Assembly (NCBI GenBank): GCA_024653225.1
Contig: JANLGA010000056.1
Location: forward strand, 1 to 9,625
Reading direction: 5' to 3'
DNA length: 9,625 nucleotides
Origin: Bacillota bacterium
Lineage (GTDB): Bacteria; Bacillota; Sulfobacillia; JABLXB01
Shown piece by piece: positions 1 to 5,430 of this stretch (position 1 is the first letter of the stretch; each line of letters begins with the position of its first letter). The notes under the pieces were generated by a model. It saw nothing but the letters and a program-made list of their open reading frames with translations, made no database searches and was not told the origin of the DNA. Both the position numbers and the translations under genes were made by a program.

Positions 1-449
1 AGCGCCGCCGCGCACGCGGCCGCCGATCCGCCCGCTCCCACCACCAACACGTTGCGCCCCGGCGCTTCGAAGTCGGCCCCCAGGCTCAACGCGCGAAGGA
101 GGCCAGGACCGTCGGTGTTGTGCCCCTCGAGCCGGGGACGCCTCCCGGGGGCGCGGACGCAGACGACGGCGTTCACGGCGCCCGAGGCTGAAGCGAGACT
201 GTCGAGCGACGAACACAAGGCGCGAACCTCGATCTTGTACGGCATGGTGACGTTGAAGCCGCGCATCGCCACGGAGGATGCGGATACGAAGGCGCGCAGG
301 TCGCCGGGGGTGACTGGGATCGCCTCGTAGCGCCATGCGAGGCCCAGGTCCCGGAGGGCCGCACCGTGCATGCGGGGCGAGAAAGTGACCGAAAGGGGCC
401 AACCTATCAGCCCCAGTTCCGGCAGTGTTTGCCCCTCAGTCCAGGCCAT
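1..449 (-). CDS. aroE: Shikimate dehydrogenase, N-terminal half (partial, 3' end outside window)
   Basis: AroE reduces 3-dehydroshikimate to shikimate with NADPH in the cytoplasm. About 149 residues are present, roughly half of the usual 270-290. Visible landmarks are GWPLSVTFSPRMHGAAL near residues 16-32 (substrate-binding N-terminal motif), GFNVTMPYK at 64-72 with the catalytic Lys72, GAVNAV at 90-95, GHNTDG at 109-114 with the catalytic Asp113, and the start of the nucleotide-binding fold (VLVVGAGGSAAA, 134-145). The motif usually written HSLSP reads VTFSP here, a mild variation. The ATG at 449 is chosen because a GGAGGG ribosome site lies 9 nt upstream; it overlaps the end of aroA by 14 nt, which suggests translational coupling. 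It is the last gene of the operon seen here; whether more genes follow is outside the window. Family assignment is secure. Confidence 0.95.
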   Translation of the reverse strand, partial: MAWTEGQTLPELGLIGWPLSVTFSPRMHGAALRDLGLAWRYEAIPVTPGDLRAFVSASSVAMRGFNVTMPYKIEVRALCSSLDSLASASGAVNAVVCVRAPGRRPRLEGHNTDGPGLLRALSLGADFEAPGRNVLVVGAGGSAAACAAA

Positions 450-1773
450 GGCCGGGGACCCTCCCTGCTGAGTCGGATTCGGACAGTCGCCCCAGTACCT
501 CGAAAAAGCCGGGATACGATACACTGACGCAGTCCGCATCGTCAATCACCGTCTCACCTTCGGCGGCAAGCGCGGCGACCGCGAAAGCCATGGCGATCCG
601 GTGGTCGCCGTGAGTGCGGATGAACCCCCCCCTCAGGCGGTCCACGCCTTCCACCCAGAATCCGTCGGGCGTCTCCCCGCACGGGACGCCCATTTCCGTG
701 AGGTTTTCGATGACCGCCGAGATCCGGTCGCATTCCTTGTGCCTGAGTTCGTTGGCGCCCCGCACGATCGTCTTCCCTCGAGCCACCGCGGCGCACACGG
801 CGACCAGCGGGATCTCATCTATGAGGGAAGGCACTTCCTCGGGGGTAATCTCGATACCGTGAAGGGTCCCTCCGACGGCCCTGACGTCGCCCGAGGGCTC
901 CCAGCCGTCCTTCGCCGGCGACACTTCCACGGGACACCCCATTCTTCGTAGAGCGTGGAGGAAACCCGACCGGAGGCGGTTTAGGCCGACGCTTTCCACC
1001 AGGACCTCCGAACCGGGGGATATGGCCGCGGCTGCCAGCCAGAAGGCCGCCGACGAGATGTCGCCGGGTATCTCGAGATGCCTTGCTTGCAGCCTGGGGA
1101 ACCCGTCAACGCCGATCGAGCCGCCTGTGGCCCGCACCTTGGCTCCGAACAGTCGCAGGATCCGTTCCGTGTGGTCTCGCGACGGCGTGGTTTCGAGCAA
1201 CGTCGTCGTCCCGCGGGCATACAGCCCGGCGAACATCAGGCAAGACTTCAACTGGGCGCTCGCCACCGGCAGAGTATAGTCCCGAAGGGGGAGGAGTCCG
1301 CAACCCCGCTCCGGACTGGGACCCCTGATGAAAAGGGGCGCCTTCGACCCGTTCTCCCGACCGTCCACGGTGGCACCCATCCTTCGCAGCGGCTGGATAA
1401 TGCGGCCCATGGGGCGGTTTCTGAGGGAGGCGTCGCCCGTCAGCACGCTGACGAACGACTGGCCGGCCAAGATGCCGGCGAGGAGCCTCATCGTGGTGCC
1501 GGAGTTTCCGCAATCGAGTATGTCCGCCGGCTCGCGGAGACCGCTGAGGCCGACCCCTCGGATGCTGACGCGCCCGGGCGGGCATTCGATGGCTACGCCG
1601 AGCGCCCTGAGGCAATCCAGCGTTGCCAGGCAATCCGCGCCTGGGGAGAAATTGGCGAGGATTGTCTCTCCCTCCGCTATCGCACCGATCATGGCCGCGC
1701 GGTGCGAGATGGACTTGTCTCCGGGCACTCCAACCCTCGCCCTGATGCGGGAGCACCCCGTGATCTCGATCAA
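436..1773 (-). CDS. aroA: 3-phosphoshikimate 1-carboxyvinyltransferase (EPSP synthase)
   Basis: AroA joins phosphoenolpyruvate to shikimate-3-phosphate to give EPSP, the precursor of chorismate. The 445-residue product has the usual full length. Motifs seen: GVPGDKSISHRA (15-26, Lys20 and Arg25 for substrate binding), GNSGTTMR (89-96), RPMGRI (120-125), SAQLK (172-176), RDHTE (199-203), LIDEIP (317-322, catalytic Asp319), LRHKECDRI (343-351) and GDHRIAMA (389-396). The start chosen is TTG at 1773: it lies directly behind GGAGGAGGTG, overlaps the tyrA stop codon, and gives the N-terminus MIEITGC that leads straight into the family's first strand. The frame stays open upstream to 1854, but that would add 27 residues overlapping tyrA. 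Three of the four class II signatures (GDKS, SAQxK, RxHxE) are present, while the fourth (NxTR) reads NRLR. The Gly of the GNSGTTMR loop is retained. Confidence 0.96.
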   Translation of the reverse strand: MIEITGCSRIRARVGVPGDKSISHRAAMIGAIAEGETILANFSPGADCLATLDCLRALGVAIECPPGRVSIRGVGLSGLREPADILDCGNSGTTMRLLAGILAGQSFVSVLTGDASLRNRPMGRIIQPLRRMGATVDGRENGSKAPLFIRGPSPERGCGLLPLRDYTLPVASAQLKSCLMFAGLYARGTTTLLETTPSRDHTERILRLFGAKVRATGGSIGVDGFPRLQARHLEIPGDISSAAFWLAAAAISPGSEVLVESVGLNRLRSGFLHALRRMGCPVEVSPAKDGWEPSGDVRAVGGTLHGIEITPEEVPSLIDEIPLVAVCAAVARGKTIVRGANELRHKECDRISAVIENLTEMGVPCGETPDGFWVEGVDRLRGGFIRTHGDHRIAMAFAVAALAAEGETVIDDADCVSVSYPGFFEVLGRLSESDSAGRVPGHGLD

Positions 1774-2660
1774 TCTCGGACACCTCCTCCGCCCAGCATC
1801 GCCAGGTATTCCCTGGCTCTCTCCGCTTTCGAGACGAGACCCCGGTCGTCGCATTCGCGAAGCGCGGCCTTGAGCTGCTCGAGATGGCCTTCGAATTCAT
1901 TCACGGCGGCGAGGAGGTGTCTCGCGTTCAGCCTGCAGTAGTCCATGGCCACGACGGGGTCGGAATTCGCGACCCGGGTTCCGTCCTTGAATCCGCCCGC
2001 CACGAGGTGACGCACGAGGGGCAGATCCCCGTCCGCGCCCTCGACGCACGAAGCCAGCGCCACTGCGACGATGTAGGGAAGGTGGCTGACGAAAGCGACC
2101 GACCGGTCATGATCGAGCGCGTCAACCACCAACGGCTCCGCGCCGGCGGTCCTGACCATGGCCTTTACGGTTTCCACAGCCTCGACGGTCGCGTGCCTGA
2201 CTGTCAATGCCCAGACCGCGCCCTTGAACAGGTCCGGCCTTGCGGCCGCCAGCCCCGATCTCTCCGACCCGGCCATTGGGTGTCCTCCGACGTAGCGTAC
2301 GCCGGGCGGGAGACCCTCGGCGATTCCGGTCTGCAGCGGGAGCTTGACGCTGCCGACGTCCGTCAACACCGTTCCCCGTCTCATGTGCCTGGCCGCCAGC
2401 AGCGCGGTTTCGACAATGCGCCCGCTCGGCACGGCTATCAACACCGCGTCGCTGTTGCGGGCAAGCCCCTCGGGCGAGTCGAACACCGCGTCACAGACAC
2501 CCATCTCAACCGCACGCTGCCGCACCGCGTCCCGCTCGTCGTATCCGACCACCTCCCAGCCGCGCGCGGGGCGTAGGGCCAGCCCCAGCGAGCCGCCGAT
2601 CAGGCCCAACCCGATGATTCCCAGCCTGATTTCCCGGTTTGGAGAAGTCTCCCGGTTCAT
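1770..2660 (-). CDS. tyrA: Prephenate dehydrogenase (TyrA), without ACT domain
   Basis: TyrA oxidatively decarboxylates prephenate to 4-hydroxyphenylpyruvate, the committed step to tyrosine. The protein opens with a Rossmann fold (GLGLIGGS, 17-24) and an acidic residue at the end of the second strand (Asp41), which favours NAD over NADP. Further family motifs are TDVGSVK (100-106), GHPMAGSE (126-133), HDR (184-186) and SHLPY (192-196), where the His of HPMAG and of SHLP line the active site in known enzymes. At 296 residues it ends after the helical dimerisation domain and lacks the C-terminal ACT domain of the Bacillus enzyme. The ATG at 2660 is chosen (GGAG 9 nt upstream); a TTG at 2690 overlapping the aroF stop would add 10 residues but has no ribosome site. 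Use of arogenate instead of prephenate cannot be excluded from sequence. Confidence 0.94.
   Translation of the reverse strand: MNRETSPNREIRLGIIGLGLIGGSLGLALRPARGWEVVGYDERDAVRQRAVEMGVCDAVFDSPEGLARNSDAVLIAVPSGRIVETALLAARHMRRGTVLTDVGSVKLPLQTGIAEGLPPGVRYVGGHPMAGSERSGLAAARPDLFKGAVWALTVRHATVEAVETVKAMVRTAGAEPLVVDALDHDRSVAFVSHLPYIVAVALASCVEGADGDLPLVRHLVAGGFKDGTRVANSDPVVAMDYCRLNARHLLAAVNEFEGHLEQLKAALRECDDRGLVSKAERAREYLAMLGGGGVRD
1781..1790 (-). promoter_or_regulatory. Strong ribosome binding site deciding the aroA TTG start
   Basis: GGAGGAGGTG sits inside the last codons of tyrA, 7 nt before the TTG at 1773. It is the only good Shine-Dalgarno sequence near the aroA 5' end. It argues for TTG initiation and for coupling, because the TTG shares two bases with the tyrA TGA stop. 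Confidence 0.8.
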
Positions 2661-2686
2661 ATCCCTGAACTCCGGTCTCTGCTCAG

Positions 2687-3718
2687 TCAAGGCCGTGGCG
2701 GCTCGTGGAGCGCTCGACCGACGGCTTCCGCCACGAGACCCACCTGCGTCGCCAACTCCCTCAGCTGGGCTAGGTCGAGAGACTGCGCCCCGTCGGACAA
2801 GGCCTTCTCGGGATTCGGGTGCGCCTCGACCATCACCCCGTCGGCTCCGGCCGCGACGGCGGCCATGGCCATGGGTATCACGAGATCACGCCTTCCCGTG
2901 CCGTGGCTCGGATCGACGATGACGGGAAGGTGACTCAACCGCTTGACCGTCGGGATCGCGCTGATGTCGAGCGTGTTGCGCGTGTGCGTTTCGAACGTCC
3001 TGATGCCCCTCTCGCACAGGACCACCTGGGTGTTGCCGTACGCGAGGACGTATTCCGCGGCCTGCAACCACTCGTCCACCGATGACATCATGCCCCTCTT
3101 GAGCATTACCGGCTTCCTACTCCGGCCGACCTCCTGGAGCAGATTGAAGTTCTGCATGTTGCGGGCGCCGATCTGGAGCATGTCGGCGTGGTCGGCGACC
3201 AGTTCGATCTGATCTGGCGCCATGACTTCGGTGACCACTGGCAGGCCGACTTCCGCCCTGACCCGGGCGAGGAACTCGAGGCCTTCGCGCCCGAGCCCCT
3301 GGAAGCTGTACGGGGAGGTCCTGGGCTTGAACGCCCCTCCCCTCAGTACGGAGATCCCGGCCTCCCTTGCGGCCGTGGCCGTCGCGCGCAGCATCTCCAA
3401 GCCCTCCACCGCACAGGGACCCGCCATGAGCACCACCTCAGGTCCGCCTATCTTCACGCCGCCGACCTCGACGACCGTTGGGTCCGTCTTGAGCCTCCTG
3501 CCGGCCAGCTTGTACGGCTCCAGTATCCTCAAGGCGCGCTCGACCCCCGGGAGCGATTCAATCGCCTCGGTCGAAATGCCCCGCACATCCCCGATCACCC
3601 CGAGCAGCGTGCGTTCCCGCCCGACGGAGGTATGTACGTCCATTCCGGCCCGCTTCAGATGTTGCCTTACGACTTCCACCTGCTCGGGTTGTGCACCGTT
3701 CTTCATCACGATGATCAT
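2687..3718 (-). CDS. aroF: 3-deoxy-7-phosphoheptulonate (DAHP) synthase, type I-beta with ferredoxin-like regulatory domain
   Basis: This enzyme condenses phosphoenolpyruvate and erythrose-4-phosphate, the first step of the shikimate pathway. The 343-residue length matches the Thermotoga-type enzyme (about 338). Residues 1-70 form the ferredoxin-like, ACT-like domain (starting MIIVMKNGA) that mediates Tyr/Phe inhibition in the Thermotoga enzyme. The barrel follows with MAGPCAVE (98-105), RGGAFKPRTSPYSFQGLG (126-143), MQNFNLLQE (188-196), KPVMLKRGM (202-210), CERGIRTFE (235-243), VDPSHGTGRRD (268-278) and EAHPNPEKALSDGAQSL (298-314). The four metal ligands fall at Cys102, His272, Glu298 and Asp309, the same numbers I recall for the Thermotoga protein. 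The ATG at 3718 has GAGGAGGG 8 nt upstream. A 27-nt gap separates it from aroH. Confidence 0.97.
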   Translation of the reverse strand: MIIVMKNGAQPEQVEVVRQHLKRAGMDVHTSVGRERTLLGVIGDVRGISTEAIESLPGVERALRILEPYKLAGRRLKTDPTVVEVGGVKIGGPEVVLMAGPCAVEGLEMLRATATAAREAGISVLRGGAFKPRTSPYSFQGLGREGLEFLARVRAEVGLPVVTEVMAPDQIELVADHADMLQIGARNMQNFNLLQEVGRSRKPVMLKRGMMSSVDEWLQAAEYVLAYGNTQVVLCERGIRTFETHTRNTLDISAIPTVKRLSHLPVIVDPSHGTGRRDLVIPMAMAAVAAGADGVMVEAHPNPEKALSDGAQSLDLAQLRELATQVGLVAEAVGRALHEPPRP

Positions 3719-3745
3719 CTGTGGGACCCTCCTCGAATCCCGCGA

Positions 3746-4144
3746 CTACGGCAGAGACGACGCCCGGCCGGGAGCTCCGGCCGGCTCGGCGAGGTCCGGG
3801 CGAAGCTTGCCGGCGTCTCCCAGGTACACATGACGGAGGCGGCCCTGCTCTACGTCCGTGTTCCACAGGAGCAGCATCCGGACCACCATCGCCATGCCGC
3901 CTTTGACATCGGGGGAGACAAAGTCCAACAAGGGCACGTGTCGCAGCCCCATTTCCCTGGCCGCCCTGGCCGGGTAGGCGGCGTCCAGGTCCGGAGTGAC
4001 GGCGAACAGGATGGCGGCTATCTGCTCGGGCTGTATGGCGTTAAGTTCCAGTGCCTCGGAAATCATGCGACGCGTACAGTCGAGAATGGTGGGCTCGTCG
4101 TTTGACGGCACACTCACTGCCCCGCGAACCCCTCTCATCGGCAT
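3746..4144 (-). CDS. aroH: Monofunctional chorismate mutase, AroH class, with altered active-site pair
   Basis: AroH rearranges chorismate to prephenate, feeding both pheA and tyrA products. The 132-residue protein aligns end to end with the B. subtilis trimeric enzyme (127): MRGVRGAV with Arg4 and Arg7, TPDLDAAYPARAARE (50-64) with Tyr57 and Arg63, then after a one-residue gap HVPLL, KGGM, Arg89 before LLLWNTD, and RHVYL....LRPDL with Tyr107 and Arg115. These correspond to B. subtilis Arg7, Phe57, Arg63, Arg90, Tyr108 and Arg116. The notable change is at the Cys75/Glu78 pair, which reads Asp74/Ser77 here. The ATG at 4144 overlaps the pheA stop by one base; a second ATG at 4138 lies 9 nt from the GGAGGG site and may be the true start (MRGVRG). 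Confidence 0.95.
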   Translation of the reverse strand: MPMRGVRGAVSVPSNDEPTILDCTRRMISEALELNAIQPEQIAAILFAVTPDLDAAYPARAAREMGLRHVPLLDFVSPDVKGGMAMVVRMLLLWNTDVEQGRLRHVYLGDAGKLRPDLAEPAGAPGRASSLP

Positions 4145-4964
4145 CAGCCCTCCAGCGAGAAAGATCCGAATACCCTCAACATGGTGGTTTTTGCTCGCAA
4201 CTCGTCCATCGCGGACTTCACTTTCCAGTCATCAACGTGACCTTCGAACTCCAGGAAGAACACGTATTGCCAGGGGTCTCTCCTGACCGGTCTCGACTCG
4301 ATCTTCGTGAGGTTGATGCCCCTGCACGAGAGCGAGGCGAGCGCCATGAACAGCGAGCCGGGAACGTGGGGAAGACCGATCGCGAATACGGTCCTGTTCC
4401 TGCTTCCGGCGGGGCGGTGAGTCCGTTCGACCCTGTAGAACCTGGTGAAGTTCTCTCGGTTCGATTGGATCCGCTCTGCAAGTATCCGGAGACCGTGAAG
4501 ATCCGCCGCGCGTCGGGAAGCCACGGCCGCCGCATCTGTCGCCCCGGTTTCTCTTATGAGCCTCGCCGAAGCGGCGGTGTCCCAATAGGGGACGGACTGC
4601 GCGCGGAGTTGCGCCAGGTATTCGTCGCACTGCGCCAGCGCCTGCGGGTGCGATATGACCCGCTTGACGTCCGACAGTTCCACGCCGGGCAAGGCCATGA
4701 GGCAGTGCTCCACGGCGATCGTGACCTCCCCCGTCACCGTCAGGGTGTGGGTGAGCAACAAGTCGTACGTCTCACCCACGCTCCCCGCCAGCGAATTCTC
4801 GACAGGGACCACTCCCGAGTCGAGAACACCGGACTCGACCCCGGCGAACACTTCGGCCAGGGTGTTGCACGGTGTCAGGCGAGCCGCCGGTTCCATTCGC
4901 TGCGCCGCCGACTCGCAGAACGCCCCCGGTTCACCCTGGTATCCTACCGACCTGCAAACCCCAT
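4144..4964 (-). CDS. pheA: Prephenate dehydratase with C-terminal ACT domain; start region out of frame
   Basis: PheA converts prephenate to phenylpyruvate, the committed step to phenylalanine. The catalytic domain shows GYQGEPGAFCESAA at the N-terminus, SGVVPVENSLAGSV, SHPQALAQC and the signature NFTRF. The ACT domain follows with HVPGSLFMAL and LTKIESRP, the latter matching the Phe-binding ESRP motif, so Phe inhibition is expected. The first in-frame ATG is at 4896, but it has no ribosome site and would delete the conserved GYQGEPGAF segment. Reading upstream in the same frame, no ATG, GTG or TTG occurs before the TAA at 4966-4968. The ATG at 4964, behind GGGGGGATC, is in another frame and meets TAG after six codons. 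One extra G in the run at 4959-4962 would join that ATG to the conserved reading frame. I therefore give 4964 as the intended start and flag a one-base deletion or sequence error. Confidence 0.85.
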
Positions 4965-4968
4965 CTTA

Positions 4969-4977
4969 GATCCCCCC
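4969..4977 (-). promoter_or_regulatory. Ribosome binding site pointing to a pheA start at 4964
   Basis: GGGGGGATC resembles the GGAGGTGATC complement of the 16S rRNA 3' end. Its G-run ends 7 nt before the ATG at 4964. This is the only plausible site upstream of pheA and the main reason for preferring 4964 over the in-frame ATG at 4896. Confidence 0.6.
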
Positions 4978-4993
4978 ATCTCCCTTAACAGGA

Positions 4994-5020
4994 AGACCCG
5001 TCCCATCAAGGGACGGGTCT
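4994..5020 (-). terminator. T-box attenuator hairpin
   Basis: An 11-bp perfect GC-rich stem, AGACCCGTCCC / GGGACGGGTCT, closes a 5-nt loop (TTGAT on the minus strand) and is followed by the modest T-tract TCCTGTT. Its upstream arm is also the downstream arm of the antiterminator, so the two folds exclude each other. The hairpin ends 29 nt before the ATG at 4964 and does not cover the ribosome site, which supports transcriptional rather than translational control. Confidence 0.85.
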
Positions 5021-5280
5021 CGAACCCGCGGTACCACCCTTCTTGGCGCGCACCCTCTCGTCCGGGAGCCGGGGTCTTTCGAGACGGTCCCGGCGCCCTG
5101 TTCCTTTAACGGCGGAACCCGGCGGCGCCTACTCCGAACGGGTCGTCTGACTCGTTTTCCTTCGGGCCGCAGCTCGCAGGTGTACGCATGTCACTCCGCG
5201 GAAGCCCTCGCACCGACCGGGCGTTCTCTGATCCGCCGGTGTGACTGCCCTCCTGGTCACCGCTTTTCGCGGGTAATGTT
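4994..5280 (-). promoter_or_regulatory. T-box riboswitch (probable tRNA-Tyr sensor) upstream of pheA operon
   Basis: The minus strand carries the T-box hallmark AGGGTGGTACCGCGG (5040-5026). Upstream, Stem I can be drawn as follows. A kink-turn-like GGTGA / CGA pair lies near the base. The helix CAGG/CCTG (5255-5252 with 5180-5177) follows, then the specifier loop, then GTCAC/GTGAC (5245-5241 with 5194-5190). The AG-bulge AGAGA is at 5229-5225 and the apical GGTG at 5214-5211. The codon immediately before the closing A and the CCTG helix is TAC (5184-5182), specifying tyrosine. The bulge UGGU (5036-5033) pairs with an acceptor end ACCA, so the tRNA has discriminator A, as tRNA-Tyr and tRNA-Phe do. 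The antiterminator pairs AAGGG (5041-5037) with CCCTT (5012-5008) and competes with the terminator hairpin. Uncharged tRNA should promote read-through into pheA. The loop-E part of the specifier loop is not canonical, so the Tyr call is less certain than the T-box call. Confidence 0.93.
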
Positions 5281-5287
5281 AAATCTG

Positions 5288-5316
5288 ATTTTACTTTGGA
5301 CCCACGAGGATGTCAA
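5288..5316 (-). promoter_or_regulatory. Sigma-A type promoter of the pheA operon
   Basis: On the minus strand a perfect -35 TTGACA (5316-5311) is followed by a 17-nt spacer and the -10 TAAAAT (5293-5288), five of six matches to TATAAT. The expected transcription start near 5281 lies just before T-box Stem I, as it should for a T-box leader. Confidence 0.85.
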
Positions 5317-5353
5317 GAACTATTACACGCGTTTCGGCCGGCTCGACAACCTG

Positions 5354-5383
5354 TTGACAATTCTGGGGATAAACGGAAAAAAT
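5354..5383 (+). promoter_or_regulatory. Probable promoter of the yaaO-tmk-darA-holB-ricT operon
   Basis: A perfect -35 TTGACA (5354-5359) is followed after 18 nt by AAAAAT (5378-5383), a four-of-six -10. It points away from the pheA promoter; the two -35 boxes are 37 bp apart. The weak -10 means the exact start is uncertain, probably around 5390. DnaA-box-like 9-mers lie in the spacer and across the -10/start region. Confidence 0.55.
5364..5372 (-). promoter_or_regulatory. DnaA-box-like 9-mer (one mismatch)
   Basis: TTATCCCCA on the minus strand differs at one position from the DnaA box TTATCCACA. It lies in the spacer of the plus-strand promoter, 19 bp from the exact box at 5383 and in the same orientation. 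Confidence 0.4.
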
Positions 5384-5391
5384 GTGGATAA
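5383..5391 (-). promoter_or_regulatory. Exact DnaA box
   Basis: TTATCCACA on the minus strand is a perfect consensus DnaA box. It starts at the last base of the proposed -10 and runs over the expected transcription start, so bound DnaA would be expected to repress. The match is a direct observation; binding is inferred. Confidence 0.5.
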
Positions 5392-5417
5392 GTGGAGAGG
5401 GATCCGGCGCCCGTCCG

Positions 5418-5424
5418 AAGGAAG
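5418..5424 (+). promoter_or_regulatory. Ribosome binding site used to choose the yaaO start
   Basis: AAGGAAG stands 6 nt before the GTG at 5431. The alternatives, GTG 5392 and ATG 5458, have no comparable site; ATG 5458 is preceded only by a G-run that abuts it. Confidence 0.5.
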
Positions 5425-5430
5425 CGATCT

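Noticed and set aside
4944..4964. A six-codon frame starting at ATG 4964 (MGFAGR) as a leader peptide or programmed -1 frameshift site for pheA
   Set aside because: The GGGGTTT run is not in the phase needed for a standard XXXYYYZ slippery heptamer, slippage at codon 2 would be unusual, and the peptide has no run of Phe or Tyr codons. A missing G is simpler.
5008..5030. A tRNA T-arm look-alike on the minus strand (GCGGG, loop TTCGAGA, CCCGT)
   Set aside because: No acceptor, D-arm or anticodon arm surrounds it. The element is the antiterminator part of the T-box, and the resemblance is explained by that hairpin.
1078..5109. Several long plus-strand open frames (1078-1941, 3188-4105, 4051-5109) opposite the aromatic operon
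   Set aside because: They lie antisense to recognisable enzymes, run across gene boundaries and the T-box, and have low-complexity, Arg-rich translations typical of GC-rich shadow frames.
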